From positions 3,321,501 through 3,385,500 of the forward strand of contig NZ_CP087135.1 of NCBI RefSeq assembly GCF_020911945.1: a DNA stretch of 64,000 bases. Reading direction: 5' to 3'. Position numbers and translations under genes: made by a program. Positions 28,242 through 37,457 of the stretch are shown piece after piece; positions within the stretch are counted from its first letter, which is position 1, and each line of letters begins with the position of its first letter. The notes beneath the pieces were generated by a model, which was given only the letters and a program-made list of their open reading frames with translations, was not told the origin of the DNA and did not search any database. Origin of the DNA: Flavobacterium galactosidilyticum (GTDB lineage: Bacteria > Bacteroidota > Bacteroidia > Flavobacteriales > Flavobacteriaceae).

Positions 28242-28532
28242 ATGAGTGTAATTGCAGAAATTATTGATACTCTTGAAAATAAAGTCGAAAAACTTTTCAC
28301 TAAAATGAAAAGTATGGAGAAAAATAATCAAGATTTAAAAAACGAATTAATAGAATCTGCAACACTAATACAAACTCAATCACAACAGATTGAAGCGCTG
28401 AAATCGCAGTATGAAACACTCAAGATAGCCAATTCATTATTAGGCAGTGACGATAATAAAAGAGATACGAAGCTTAAAATAAATTCATTAATTCGCGAAA
28501 TTGATTACTGTATAGCACAACTATCAGATTAA
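28242..28532 (+). CDS. Small coiled-coil protein upstream of zapA
   Basis: This 96-residue protein is almost entirely a predicted coiled coil (residues 5-70, with heptad-like IEALKSQYETLKIANSLLG) followed by a conserved-looking tail KINSLIREIDYCIAQL. It has no signal or membrane segment. It lies eight bases upstream of zapA and shares its promoter. The analogous small coiled-coil protein ZapB works with ZapA at the FtsZ ring in gamma-proteobacteria, so a division-related partner is a reasonable guess but homology is not shown. The start at 28242 fits the promoter position. Confidence 0.75.
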   Translation: MSVIAEIIDTLENKVEKLFTKMKSMEKNNQDLKNELIESATLIQTQSQQIEALKSQYETLKIANSLLGSDDNKRDTKLKINSLIREIDYCIAQLSD

Positions 28533-28540
28533 TAAAAGAT

Positions 28541-28834
28541 ATGGACGAAAAGCTTAAAATTAAAATATCGATAGCAGACCGGGTTTATCCGTTAACGGTA
28601 GATCCATCTCAAGAAGAAGGGCTTAGGACCGCTTCAAAAAAAATCGATAAAATGATTAAGCAGTTTGAAGAAAATTATGCCGTACGTGATAAACAAGATG
28701 TATTGGCAATGTGTGCCCTACAATTTGCTTCACAAACCGAACAAAAACAAATTGATAATGCAATTGATGGTGAAGCAACCATCGAAAGAATTAAAAAAAT
28801 CAACGCGATTTTAGATCAATATCTCGACAAATAA
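28541..28834 (+). CDS. zapA: Cell division protein ZapA
   Basis: This 97-residue protein is ZapA-like: an N-terminal beta region KIKISIADRVYPLTVDPSQE, then GLRTASKKIDKMIKQF and a long C-terminal helix that forms a dimer or tetramer coiled coil. ZapA binds and bundles FtsZ filaments at midcell. Length is normal. It follows a coiled-coil gene and precedes a probable 6S RNA and rny, an order that recurs in Bacteroidota. Confidence 0.92.
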   Translation: MDEKLKIKISIADRVYPLTVDPSQEEGLRTASKKIDKMIKQFEENYAVRDKQDVLAMCALQFASQTEQKQIDNAIDGEATIERIKKINAILDQYLDK

Positions 28835-28859
28835 ACGTTCTTTACAAAGACTAAGATAC

Positions 28860-29021
28860 TGCCTACATTAGTTCACATTTGGTAAACTCAACACTAACAA
28901 TTTAGAATGAGCAAATCATCACTACTAAAGCATGCCACGCTTCGGCGAGGAAACTTGAACAGTGAGTTAGCTCAAAACTTGTCTTTTCGAGTTTATTCAA
29001 GCAATTAATGTAGGCTTTTTT
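28860..29021 (+). ncRNA. ssrS: Probable 6S RNA
   Basis: The spacer between zapA and rny folds into a long rod. GCCTACATTA (28861-28870) pairs perfectly with TAATGTAGGC (29006-29015). Inside, TAAACTC (28883-28889) pairs with GAGTTTA (28989-28995), and CTAAC (28894-28898) and TCACT (28919-28923) pair with the contiguous AGTGAGTTAG (28961-28970), leaving a one-sided open bubble at 28899-28918. A UUCG-capped hairpin sits near 28935-28950. Seven T follow the closing stem. The size (about 160 nt), rod shape and place after zapA fit 6S RNA, which binds the RNA polymerase holoenzyme. No separate promoter was recognised, so processing from the zapA transcript is possible. Confidence 0.75.
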
Positions 29022-29043
29022 TATATATAAATTTTAACAAACT

Positions 29044-30609
29044 ATGGACAACATATTAACGATTATTATCTCAGGATTAATAGGTATTGTAGCGGGTTTC
29101 GCAATAGCCAAATTAATAGAAAAAAGCAATATTTCTAACTTAATAAAAAATTCTAAAAAAGAGGCAGCTTCCATATTAAAAGATGCAAATCTAGAAGCTG
29201 AAAACATAAAAAAAGATAAAATTCTACAAGCAAAAGAGAAATTTATCGAATTAAAAGCTGAGCACGAGCAAGTTATTTTATCACGTGACAAGAAAGTTGC
29301 TGAAATAGAAAAAAGAGTCCGTGATAAAGAGTCTCAAATATCAAATGAGTTATCAAAAGCTAAAAAAGTAAATGATGATTTTGAAGCTAAAACTTTAGAA
29401 TTCAGTACTAAAATTGAAAATTTAGACAAAAAACAGGCAGAAGTTGACAGACTTCATAAAAGTCAATTACAGCAATTAGAGGTAATATCAGGATTATCTG
29501 CAGAGGAAGCTAAAAATCAATTAGTAGATGGTTTAAAAGCAGAAGCTAAAAGTTCTGCAATGGCTCACATACAAGATACCATTGAGGAGGCTAAACTTAC
29601 CGCACAACAAGAGGCTAAGAAAATTATCATAAACACGATACAAAGAGTTGGTACAGAAGAAGCAGTAGAAAACTGCGTATCTGTATTCAACATTGAATCC
29701 GATGATGTAAAAGGTAGAATAATAGGTCGTGAGGGTAGAAATATCCGTGCACTGGAAGCAGCTACAGGAGTAGAAATCATCGTTGATGACACACCAGAGG
29801 CAATTATCCTTTCTTGTTTTGACCCAGTTCGTAGAGAAATTGCACGTTTGGCATTGCACAAATTAGTAACAGATGGTCGTATTCACCCAGCGCGAATTGA
29901 AGAAGTAGTTGCTAAAACTGCTAAGCAAATTGATGATGAAATTATTGAAGTAGGAAAACGTACAGTTATCGATTTAGGAATTCACGGATTGCATCCTGAA
30001 TTGATTAAAGTGGTGGGACGTATGAAATACCGTTCTTCTTACGGACAAAACTTATTGCAACACTCCCGTGAAGTTTCTAAACTTTGTGGAATTATGGCAG
30101 CTGAACTAGGCTTAAATGTTAAACTTGCTAAAAGAGCTGGTTTATTACACGATATTGGTAAAGTGCCAGATGCAGAAAGTGATTTACCTCACGCTTTACT
30201 TGGTATGCAATGGGCTGAAAAATTCGGTGAAAAAGAAGAAGTTTGTAACGCTATTGGTGCTCACCACGATGAAATTGAAATGAAATCTTTACTGTCGCCA
30301 ATTGTACAAGTTTGTGATGCAATTTCTGGAGCTCGACCTGGAGCAAGAAGACAAGTATTGGATTCCTATATTCAACGTCTAAAAGACCTTGAAGAAGTTG
30401 CTTACGGATTTAACGGTGTTAAAAATGCATATGCAATTCAAGCCGGTAGAGAACTTCGTGTTATTGTGGAAAGTGAAAAAGTTTCAGATGATAATGCAGC
30501 TACTTTATCTTTTGATATCTCGCAAAAAATTCAAACTGAAATGACTTATCCAGGACAAGTTAAAGTAACTGTTATTCGTGAAACCAGAGCAGTGAATATA
30601 GCTAAGTAA
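29044..30609 (+). CDS. rny: Ribonuclease Y
   Basis: This 521-residue endoribonuclease starts mRNA decay at the membrane. It has an N-terminal TM helix (about residues 4-25), a long charged coiled coil (about 30-200), a KH domain with the motif [15 protein letters not shown] near residue 225, and an HD domain with the metal site in [11 protein letters not shown] and [15 protein letters not shown]. Length and domain order are standard. It follows the 6S RNA gene and ends in a strong terminator. Confidence 0.96.
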   Translation: MDNILTIIISGLIGIVAGFAIAKLIEKSNISNLIKNSKKEAASILKDANLEAENIKKDKILQAKEKFIELKAEHEQVILSRDKKVAEIEKRVRDKESQISNELSKAKKVNDDFEAKTLEFSTKIENLDKKQAEVDRLHKSQLQQLEVISGLSAEEAKNQLVDGLKAEAKSSAMAHIQDTIEEAKLTAQQEAKKIIINTIQRVGTEEAVENCVSVFNIESDDVKGRIIGREGRNIRALEAATGVEIIVDDTPEAIILSCFDPVRREIARLALHKLVTDGRIHPARIEEVVAKTAKQIDDEIIEVGKRTVIDLGIHGLHPELIKVVGRMKYRSSYGQNLLQHSREVSKLCGIMAAELGLNVKLAKRAGLLHDIGKVPDAESDLPHALLGMQWAEKFGEKEEVCNAIGAHHDEIEMKSLLSPIVQVCDAISGARPGARRQVLDSYIQRLKDLEEVAYGFNGVKNAYAIQAGRELRVIVESEKVSDDNAATLSFDISQKIQTEMTYPGQVKVTVIRETRAVNIAK

Positions 30610-30630
30610 TATTTCAACTTACATAATGTT

Positions 30631-30678
30631 AATTCCAAACTCCAATAATTAGTTATTGGAATTTGGAATTTTTTTTTT
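30631..30678 (+). terminator. Terminator of rny
   Basis: A 17-base stem, ATTCCAAACTCCAATAA with its complement at 30653-30669 (one mismatch), has a TTAG loop and a run of ten T. Confidence 0.9.
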
Positions 30679-30702
30679 GGAATCTCCTTTATAATATTCT
30701 AG

Positions 30703-32244
30703 CTAAGATTTTACTTTTTGCTCAATTAAAATATCATTAAAAGTAATTTTAAACGTTGTTCCCACTCCAACTTCACTTGCAACTGAAACAGTACCATTCA
30801 TGGATTCTATTTGATTCTTTGTAAGGTGTAATCCCAATCCTCTAGACTCTTCGTGATTATGAAATGTCTTGTACATACCAAAAAGATAACTTCCGTATTT
30901 TTCTAAATCAATTCCTAACCCATTGTCTGAAATCGATAAGGTTTTCTTACCATCCTCTAGGGCATAAGTATATTTAATTTCGATTGCCCTATTTTTATCA
31001 GCGTACTTAATGGCATTTGTTGTAAAATTCAAAAAAACACTTTCTAAGTAGGCAGGATTAAAATCAACACAAGCTTCAGCATCGATTTCGTTAATAATAG
31101 ATACTTCATTATAGTTTTTTAGATGCTTAATTAAATCTAAAGTTTTGGTAAGATATTGACTCAAATTTAATGACAGAATTGGAATATTAGCGTTGCTTTC
31201 TATTTGTACTAATTGCGTTAAATTTGCTATTGTTTCATTCAAATCATTGGAAACACTTCGCAAACTTACCAGCATTTCCTCAATAATGTCTTCCTCATCG
31301 TCAGATTCTATAAAATCTAAAATTGTTTTAATATTACCTGCTTGCGTATTTAAATTATGAGAAACAATATGAGAAAAATTAAGTAAACGACTATTTTGTT
31401 GACTATACAATTCCATCGTTTTCACTAATTCTAATTCTTTCTCTTTCTGAGCAGAAATATCAGTATGTGTGCCTATTACCCGCAAAGGCTTACCATTACT
31501 ATCACGCTCAATTACTTTTCCTCTATCTAAGATCCATTTATACTTTCCACTTGATGTTAATACTCTGTGGTAATTTTCGTAAAAAGGAGTTTTATTTTCA
31601 AAATGTTCGTGAATGTCTGCGTAGTATTTTTCTAAATCATCTCTATGCACAATTTTATCCCAACGTTCTGGATTATCAAATATATCTAACGAATCCTGCT
31701 CCAAGATTTTCATCGATTGAGAGGAATAAAAAACGGTATTAGATGTTAAATTCCAATCCCACACACCAGCAGTTGAGGCTTCAAGTGCGAATTTGAAGCG
31801 CTCTTCAGATATTTTAAGTTTAATTTCTTGTTCTTTAAGGTCAGTTACATCCACCACTCTTCCGTAAAAACCAATATTGTCATTGTCATACATTTCAGGT
31901 TTAGCGGACATTTTTAACCATCGCAAACCCCTTTTAGGTAATACAACACGAAACTCGCATTCCCATCGGGAAAGAGATCTTTTTGCATGTAATAATGAAT
32001 CAAAAAATAAGAACCTATCTGATTCAACTATCCTATTATAAACAAGAAATTTATCGCTGTCACTAAAGTGCTCTGAAGTAATCTCAAAAATTTCATTTAC
32101 TGATTTGCTTACAAAAGGAAATTGATATGTATTATCACGAGTGATTATAAATTCAAATAGTAAATCGGGAATATCATTAAATAATTTAATATAAAAAGCA
32201 TTCAACTCATTGGTAGTGCCACTCTGCAGAAAGTTAGAAACCAT
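30703..32244 (-). CDS. PAS-domain sensor histidine kinase
   Basis: This 513-residue protein has no membrane segment and so is likely a cytoplasmic sensor. Residues about 20-140 and 145-270 form two PAS domains, each ending in a PAC-like segment (GRVVDVTDLKEQEIKLKISE and VIGTHTDISAQKEKELELVK). The dimerisation region with the phospho-acceptor His is SHIVSHNLNTQAGNI (about residue 290). The ATPase domain shows FTTNAIKYADKNR, the G1 box ISDNGLGIDLEKYG and the G2 region RGLGLHLTKNQIES. No response regulator gene is adjacent, so it is an orphan kinase. Confidence 0.9.
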   Translation of the reverse strand: MVSNFLQSGTTNELNAFYIKLFNDIPDLLFEFIITRDNTYQFPFVSKSVNEIFEITSEHFSDSDKFLVYNRIVESDRFLFFDSLLHAKRSLSRWECEFRVVLPKRGLRWLKMSAKPEMYDNDNIGFYGRVVDVTDLKEQEIKLKISEERFKFALEASTAGVWDWNLTSNTVFYSSQSMKILEQDSLDIFDNPERWDKIVHRDDLEKYYADIHEHFENKTPFYENYHRVLTSSGKYKWILDRGKVIERDSNGKPLRVIGTHTDISAQKEKELELVKTMELYSQQNSRLLNFSHIVSHNLNTQAGNIKTILDFIESDDEEDIIEEMLVSLRSVSNDLNETIANLTQLVQIESNANIPILSLNLSQYLTKTLDLIKHLKNYNEVSIINEIDAEACVDFNPAYLESVFLNFTTNAIKYADKNRAIEIKYTYALEDGKKTLSISDNGLGIDLEKYGSYLFGMYKTFHNHEESRGLGLHLTKNQIESMNGTVSVASEVGVGTTFKITFNDILIEQKVKS

Positions 32245-32406
32245 AACATATTATTATTTCTTAATTTAGTATTTACTTTTTTATTCTAGTGTTAAAAATA
32301 CGACAAATTGATAGTAATTTAATTAAAAAGGAAAATATTATCTACATTTTTCTTTAGATGTGAAAATCCAAAGAAATACTTATCTACTATACCACGCTAA
32401 TAAAGC

Positions 32407-33303
32407 CTATTTCCTAGGATGAAATGACTGTAAAACTTCTGTCAAGAATTTTCTATCAAGATGTACATAAATCTCAGTCGTAGTTATTGATTCATGACCT
32501 AACATTAACTGAATAGAACGTAAATCAGCACCATTTTCTAAAAGATGTGTTGCAAAAGAATGACGAAATGTATGGGGACTGATAGTCTTTTGTAAATTTA
32601 TTTGGACCGCTAGATTTTTTATAATAGTAAAAATCATGGCACGTGTTAACTGTCGGCCTCTTCGATTTAGAAACAAAGTATCTTCAAAACCTTTTTGAAT
32701 CGAAACATGACTTCTAATTGAGTTTTGGTAAATTTCAATGTACTTCTGAGTAACCTCACTTATTGGCACAAAACGCTGTTTGTTTCCCTTTCCTGTAATT
32801 TTTATGAATCCCTCTTCAAAAAAAAGATCTGAAACTTTGAGTGTAACCAATTCAGAAACACGAAGTCCACAACCATAAAGCGTTTCAAGCATTGCCCGAT
32901 TTCGTTCTCCTTCGTTAGAAGACAAGTCTATTGCTTCTATAAGCGAGTCAATCTCGCTTACTGATAAAGTATCTGGAAGTTTGCGACCGGTTTTAGGAGT
33001 ATCTATTAGTTCTAAAGGATGATCTGAACGATAATCCTCGAATATCAAATAATTAAAAAAACTCTTAAGTCCAGAAATCATTCGGGCTTGAGATCGTGCA
33101 TTGACCTCTTTGGATACACTATAGATAAATTGCTGCAGCAGCTCCTCACCTATTTTAACTGGAGAAACTTCTATAGCATTTTGATCTAAAAAAAGACACA
33201 ATCTTTCAATATCAAATGTGTAGTTGTCAATAGTATTTTTAGACAATCCACGTTCGATTCTTAAATAAGATTGATACGATTTGATGTAGGAGTTCCAATT
33301 CAT
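32407..33303 (-). CDS. xerD: Site-specific tyrosine recombinase XerD
   Basis: This 298-residue recombinase has an N-terminal SAM-like core-binding domain (residues 5-90) and a catalytic domain with the complete set Arg148 (CGLRVSELVTLK), Lys172, His244 and Arg247 (HTFRHSFATH), His270 (LGHES) and Tyr279. The length and the LRSIQLMLGHESITTTEIY block match chromosomal XerD, which resolves dimers at dif sites. It is far from the tRNA-bounded island and its housekeeping character argues against it being that island's integrase. Confidence 0.92.
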   Translation of the reverse strand: MNWNSYIKSYQSYLRIERGLSKNTIDNYTFDIERLCLFLDQNAIEVSPVKIGEELLQQFIYSVSKEVNARSQARMISGLKSFFNYLIFEDYRSDHPLELIDTPKTGRKLPDTLSVSEIDSLIEAIDLSSNEGERNRAMLETLYGCGLRVSELVTLKVSDLFFEEGFIKITGKGNKQRFVPISEVTQKYIEIYQNSIRSHVSIQKGFEDTLFLNRRGRQLTRAMIFTIIKNLAVQINLQKTISPHTFRHSFATHLLENGADLRSIQLMLGHESITTTEIYVHLDRKFLTEVLQSFHPRK

Positions 33304-33738
33304 ATCTACAAAGAAAAGCGAATTTTAGACATAAAAAAAACCTTACTGACAAATGAAGAATTTCAATATTAGAATACGCAATATTAAAAATGTAACGCAA
33401 AAATTAATTGATGATTTCTAAAATAAAGCTTCAAACAAAAAAATAGTACAACATGACACCAAAAAGGCATGAAATGAAAAAATATATTTCAGAACAAAAT
33501 AAAATACTATTTGCGAATTTTTATCAAAATATTGTTTGGCAACAACTTACATAAAAAGGAAGAATACTTATTCATAAAACAAACACTTTCAAAGTAAAAA
33601 AGTTAGAATCAAATGTAATTTTGGATTAGTTATTGAAATGTCACAATCGAATTAGTAAACAATAAATAATTAAAAAAATAGTTTACTTAGAAGTCCCATT
33701 TCAATTAATAGTAATCAATTTTAAAAAAATTAAAAATT
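33304..33738. other. AT-rich intergenic region between xerD and the beta-barrel gene
   Basis: 435 bases with no supported gene. TAATTTTG at 33616-33623 could be a -7 element for the downstream beta-barrel gene, with a leader of about 110 bases, but no TTG stands at the right distance. No hairpin of note is seen. Confidence 0.4.
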
Positions 33739-34302
33739 ATGAAAAAAATAATTGTAGCCGCAGTAATTCTTTTTGCAGGATCCTTAAGTATGAATGCACA
33801 AGCCATAAAATTTGGATTCAAAGGTGGTTTGAATTACGCAAATCAAACTGGAAGCGACATAACAGTCACTACTAACAATTACAAAAAGGAAGCTATTACC
33901 AGTTACCATGCTGGATTGCTAGCAGAAATTAGATTAACAGACGGTTTTGCGATCCAACCCGAATTACTATATTCAACGAAGGGCGCAACTTATAAAAATG
34001 CAGTGGAGGAATTCAAAAATGAATTAGGGTATATCTCTATTCCAGTGTTAGCAAAAATCAGCTTAAATAATGCAATTAGCTTAGATGTAGGACCGCAAGC
34101 ATCATTCCTATTAAGCGAAAGAAAAAATGTTATTTTTAAAGAGTCTGAAACTTTTGAATTTGGAGCTGCAGCAGGCTTAAGTTTAAACATTACTAAAAAC
34201 TTTTTTGTACAAGGTCGTTATGTTTTAGGATTGACAGAAGCGTCTAAAGATGCAGACGTAAAGAATTCAGTAGTGCAATTTTCTGCAGGATTTAAATTTT
34301 AA
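33739..34302 (+). CDS. Outer-membrane beta-barrel protein (porin/PorT-like family)
   Basis: This 187-residue protein has a clear signal peptide (MKKIIVAAVILFAGSLSMNA, cleavage near residue 20). The mature part has alternating polar and hydrophobic strands, starts IKFGFKGGLNYANQ and ends with an aromatic C-terminus VVQFSAGFKF, the mark of an eight-stranded outer-membrane barrel. Such small barrels are abundant in Flavobacteriia and mostly of unknown function. It is monocistronic with a strong terminator. Confidence 0.88.
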   Translation: MKKIIVAAVILFAGSLSMNAQAIKFGFKGGLNYANQTGSDITVTTNNYKKEAITSYHAGLLAEIRLTDGFAIQPELLYSTKGATYKNAVEEFKNELGYISIPVLAKISLNNAISLDVGPQASFLLSERKNVIFKESETFEFGAAAGLSLNITKNFFVQGRYVLGLTEASKDADVKNSVVQFSAGFKF

Positions 34303-34324
34303 AAATAATAAAATTAAATTATTC

Positions 34325-34356
34325 AAAACCGTTCCTTTAATTGGAACGGTTTTTTT
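34325..34356 (+). terminator. Terminator of the beta-barrel gene
   Basis: AAAACCGTTCC (34325-34335) and GGAACGGTTTT (34343-34353) form a perfect 11-bp stem with a 7-base loop and a T-run. Confidence 0.9.
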
Positions 34357-34377
34357 ATTTTTACCAAAATAGGAATT

Positions 34378-34791
34378 ATGAAAATCGCCATCATTAACGG
34401 ACCAAATTTGAATCTGCTAGGCAAACGTGAACCAGAAGTTTATGGTAGCCTAACTTTTGAAGAGTATTTCACGACATTACAAATACAATTTCCTAGTATA
34501 GAATTTACTTATTTTCAAAGTAATATCGAAGGTGAGTTAATTGATAAAATTCAGGAGTTTGGTTTTTCATTTGATGGTATAATTCTAAATGCAGGTGCTT
34601 ACACTCACACATCAGTAGGAATAGGCGATGCAATAAAAGCGATTACTACTCCAGTAGTTGAAGTTCATATTTCGAACACCTTTTCCCGTGAAAGCTTTAG
34701 ACATCAATCCTATATTTCAGGTAATGCCAAAGGTGTTATTCTAGGTTTTGGATTGAAAAGTTATGAATTAGCAATACAGTCATTTTTATAG
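34378..34791 (+). CDS. aroQ: 3-dehydroquinate dehydratase, type II
   Basis: This 137-residue enzyme catalyses the third step of the shikimate pathway, 3-dehydroquinate to 3-dehydroshikimate. Type II motifs are present: NGPNLNLLGKREPEVYG with the catalytic Tyr in the flexible loop, FQSNIEGELIDKIQE, LNAGAYTHTSVGIGDAI and VEVHISNTFSRESFRHQSY with the catalytic His. Length is slightly short but complete. The start at 34378 follows the previous terminator by 22 bases. Other shikimate genes are not nearby. Confidence 0.95.
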   Translation: MKIAIINGPNLNLLGKREPEVYGSLTFEEYFTTLQIQFPSIEFTYFQSNIEGELIDKIQEFGFSFDGIILNAGAYTHTSVGIGDAIKAITTPVVEVHISNTFSRESFRHQSYISGNAKGVILGFGLKSYELAIQSFL

Positions 34792-34861
34792 GATTTCTAT
34801 ATTATGTGACTATGCTATAAATGTTTAACAAATAATTAATACGCTCTTTTTAAACTTCTTC

Positions 34862-34869
34862 TATTTTTG
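34862..34869 (+). promoter_or_regulatory. -7 element upstream of the DUF5686 gene
   Basis: TATTTTTG fits TAnnTTTG and ends 17 bases before the ATG at 34887. A possible GTG start at 34869 overlaps this element and would precede the transcription start, which supports choosing the ATG. Confidence 0.5.
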
Positions 34870-34886
34870 TGAGAGAAAAAACTTTC

Positions 34887-37373
34887 ATGAAAAAATACTA
34901 CTTTCTAATATTCCTTTTAGTCTCTGTTCTATCCAGTGCGCAAATAAAAGGCACTATAACCGATGAGAAAGGTACCCCATTACCTTTTGTCACCATACTT
35001 CAAGAGAACACGTTTAACGGGACAACTTCAAACGAAGAAGGGTATTACGAATTCAACTTAAAAGAGAAGGAAAAACTAACGATTATTTTTCAGTTTTTAG
35101 GTTTTAAAACCCAAAAAGCAGCTATCCAAACAGACAAATTACCGTACACTTTAAATATTAAAATGGTTGAAGAAAGTCTTTCACTCAATGAGGTAGTGAT
35201 TAACAAGAAAGTAAATCCAGCCTTGGCAATTATAAAAAAAGCAATTGCCAAAAGAAAAGAAAATACCGAAAAGACCAATCGATTCAATGCTGATTTTTAT
35301 TCGCGAGGTATTTTTAAATTAAAAAATGCTCCTAAAAAAATATTCGGTCAAAAAATTGGTGACTTGAATGGAGCTTTAGATTCTACTGGAACTGGCATTA
35401 TTTCGCTCTCAGAGACTTTTTCGAAACTATCGTATGAAAAGCCGGATAATTTAAAGGAAGTAGTAACTGCTTCAAAAGTTAGTGGGAACGACAATGGTTA
35501 CAGTTACAATACCGCCCGATCATCATTCTATGATTTTTATGACAATACGGTGGAATTTGGTATAAAAATGATTTCTCCCATTGCGAACAATGCCTTTTAC
35601 TATTATAGCTACAAGTTAGAAGGAACATTTTTTGATGAGAATAAGAACATGATCAACAAGATTAAAGTCATTGCAAAACGAGATAGCGAACCGGTTTTTG
35701 AAGGATATATTTATATTGTTGAAGATTCTTGGGCAATTTACGCGGTAGATTTAGATATAAAAGGATACCGAATGAAACAAGAATTCGTTGAGGTCATGAC
35801 CTTAAAGCAAAATTTCAGTTATAATAACACCAACAAAATTTGGGCAAAAAACACACAAAGTTTAGATATTACTGCAGGTGCTTTTGGGATAGGATTTACT
35901 GGTAAATTCAACTACGTTTATAGTAACTATGAATTTATAAAAGCATTTGCACCCAAAACGTTTACAAATGAAATTACTCGAATCGAAATTGATTCCAATA
36001 AAAAAGACAGTCTTTTCTGGAGCAACCGCAGGCCTATTCCATTAACAATAGAGGAAAATACCGATTACTACAGAAAAGACAGTATCTATAAAGTTCGAAA
36101 CTCCGAGAAATACCTGGACTCAACTGACGCAAAAGGAAACAAATTCAAATTAGGAAAGTTATTGACGGGCTATACTTTTAAAAATAGTGCCAAAAAATAC
36201 AGTTTGAGTTATGAAGGTTTATTAAATGTAGGGTCACTTAGTTTTAATACTGTCCAAGGTTATAATTTCGATTCCGGTTTTAGATATTCCAATCGAAAAA
36301 ATCAGGAAAGCAAAGGAAAATACACAACAATAAGTACTAAATTTAATTACGGTTTTGCAGAAGATCGGTTGCGTGTAACAGGAAAATATATACACCGATT
36401 GAACAAAATAAATTATGCGACATTGTCGATAAGTGGAGGAAGTTCTGTAGAGCAATTTAACCCAAATAACCCCATAAGCAAAGCCATCAATACGATTAGT
36501 TCATTAGCTTTTAGAAATAATTTTATAAAATTGTATAATTTAGAGTCGGCTGCATTAGGATATAGTCAAGATGTTGCAAATGGCGTGAACTTAAATGGTA
36601 AAATAGAATATCAGCAGCGTAAACCATTATTTAACAATACTGATTTTTCTTTATTAAACAAAAGTGATTTTTATTCTTCTAATAATCCTTTGGATCCAAA
36701 TAATTTTACTACTTCTCCATTTGAGAAACATCATTTAACTAAAGCTGCTTTTACTGCAAGAATCAATTTTGGAAATAAATATTCCTCTCGACCTGATGGA
36801 AAATTTAATATTAGAAATGAAAAATATCCAACATTATATTTAGGTTTCGAAAAAGGATTTGCCTCTAATGAAAAAAGATATGAATTTGACCACCTCAACG
36901 CTCGATTAATTTATGATTTGATTTTGGGTAATAAAGGTCTTTTAGGATTAAGTCTAAAAGCAGGAAAATTTTTTAATGCTGAAAATATCGCTTTTATGGA
37001 TTATAAGCATTTTAACGGCAATCAAACTCATATTGGTCAAAGCGAGCGCTATTTGAATGTTTTCAACTTGCTGCCCTATTATTCTAATAGCACAAATGAT
37101 AGCTATTTTGAACTTCATAGCGAATACAACGATAAAGGATATATTATGAATAAGATTCCTTTATTAAACAAGCTAAAATCAACTTTGAATCTAGGTTTTC
37201 ATTCACTTTCTACGCTAACTAATAAACCTTACAATGAAGTAACTGTTGGATTAGACAATTTAGGTTTTGGCAAATTTAAAATACTTCGAATAGACTATGT
37301 ACGTTCATACCAAAGTGGGTTTAAAGGTGACGGCGTAGTTTTTGGACTTAAATTTTTAAATATTCTGGAGTAA
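34887..37373 (+). CDS. DUF5686 outer-membrane protein with carboxypeptidase-regulatory-like domain
   Basis: This protein of 828 residues has a signal peptide MKKYYFLIFLLVSVLSSAQ when started at the ATG at 34887. A CarboxypepD_reg-like beta-sandwich follows (about residues 22-95, GTITDEKGTPLPFVTILQEN). The remaining 700 residues are the DUF5686 type, with a large outer-membrane barrel ending DGVVFGLKFLNILE. The family is frequent in Bacteroidota and its role is unknown. The regulatory-like domain recalls TonB receptors, but there is no plug domain. It is a single gene. Confidence 0.85.
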   Translation: MKKYYFLIFLLVSVLSSAQIKGTITDEKGTPLPFVTILQENTFNGTTSNEEGYYEFNLKEKEKLTIIFQFLGFKTQKAAIQTDKLPYTLNIKMVEESLSLNEVVINKKVNPALAIIKKAIAKRKENTEKTNRFNADFYSRGIFKLKNAPKKIFGQKIGDLNGALDSTGTGIISLSETFSKLSYEKPDNLKEVVTASKVSGNDNGYSYNTARSSFYDFYDNTVEFGIKMISPIANNAFYYYSYKLEGTFFDENKNMINKIKVIAKRDSEPVFEGYIYIVEDSWAIYAVDLDIKGYRMKQEFVEVMTLKQNFSYNNTNKIWAKNTQSLDITAGAFGIGFTGKFNYVYSNYEFIKAFAPKTFTNEITRIEIDSNKKDSLFWSNRRPIPLTIEENTDYYRKDSIYKVRNSEKYLDSTDAKGNKFKLGKLLTGYTFKNSAKKYSLSYEGLLNVGSLSFNTVQGYNFDSGFRYSNRKNQESKGKYTTISTKFNYGFAEDRLRVTGKYIHRLNKINYATLSISGGSSVEQFNPNNPISKAINTISSLAFRNNFIKLYNLESAALGYSQDVANGVNLNGKIEYQQRKPLFNNTDFSLLNKSDFYSSNNPLDPNNFTTSPFEKHHLTKAAFTARINFGNKYSSRPDGKFNIRNEKYPTLYLGFEKGFASNEKRYEFDHLNARLIYDLILGNKGLLGLSLKAGKFFNAENIAFMDYKHFNGNQTHIGQSERYLNVFNLLPYYSNSTNDSYFELHSEYNDKGYIMNKIPLLNKLKSTLNLGFHSLSTLTNKPYNEVTVGLDNLGFGKFKILRIDYVRSYQSGFKGDGVVFGLKFLNILE

Positions 37374-37403
37374 TCCTCTACGGGCCCATGAATAAGAATT
37401 TTT

Positions 37404-37437
37404 CAAAAAAAGGCATTAGAAATAAAATCTAATGCCT
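37404..37437 (-). terminator. Terminator of the CDF transporter gene
   Basis: AGGCATTAGA (37411-37420) and TCTAATGCCT (37428-37437) form a perfect 10-bp stem. The adjacent A-run gives a T-tail on the minus strand. It may also help end the DUF5686 transcript. Confidence 0.85.
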
Positions 37438-37457
37438 CTTATATATTAAATCCTAAT

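Noticed and set aside
29533..29861. Two antisense frames over the KH region of rny
   Set aside because: Both overlap the conserved KH-coding region, where rny is clearly the real gene.
32407..33303. XerD as the integrase of the tRNA-Met island
   Set aside because: It lies 14 kb outside the island, has the sequence and length of housekeeping XerD, and is not next to an attachment site.
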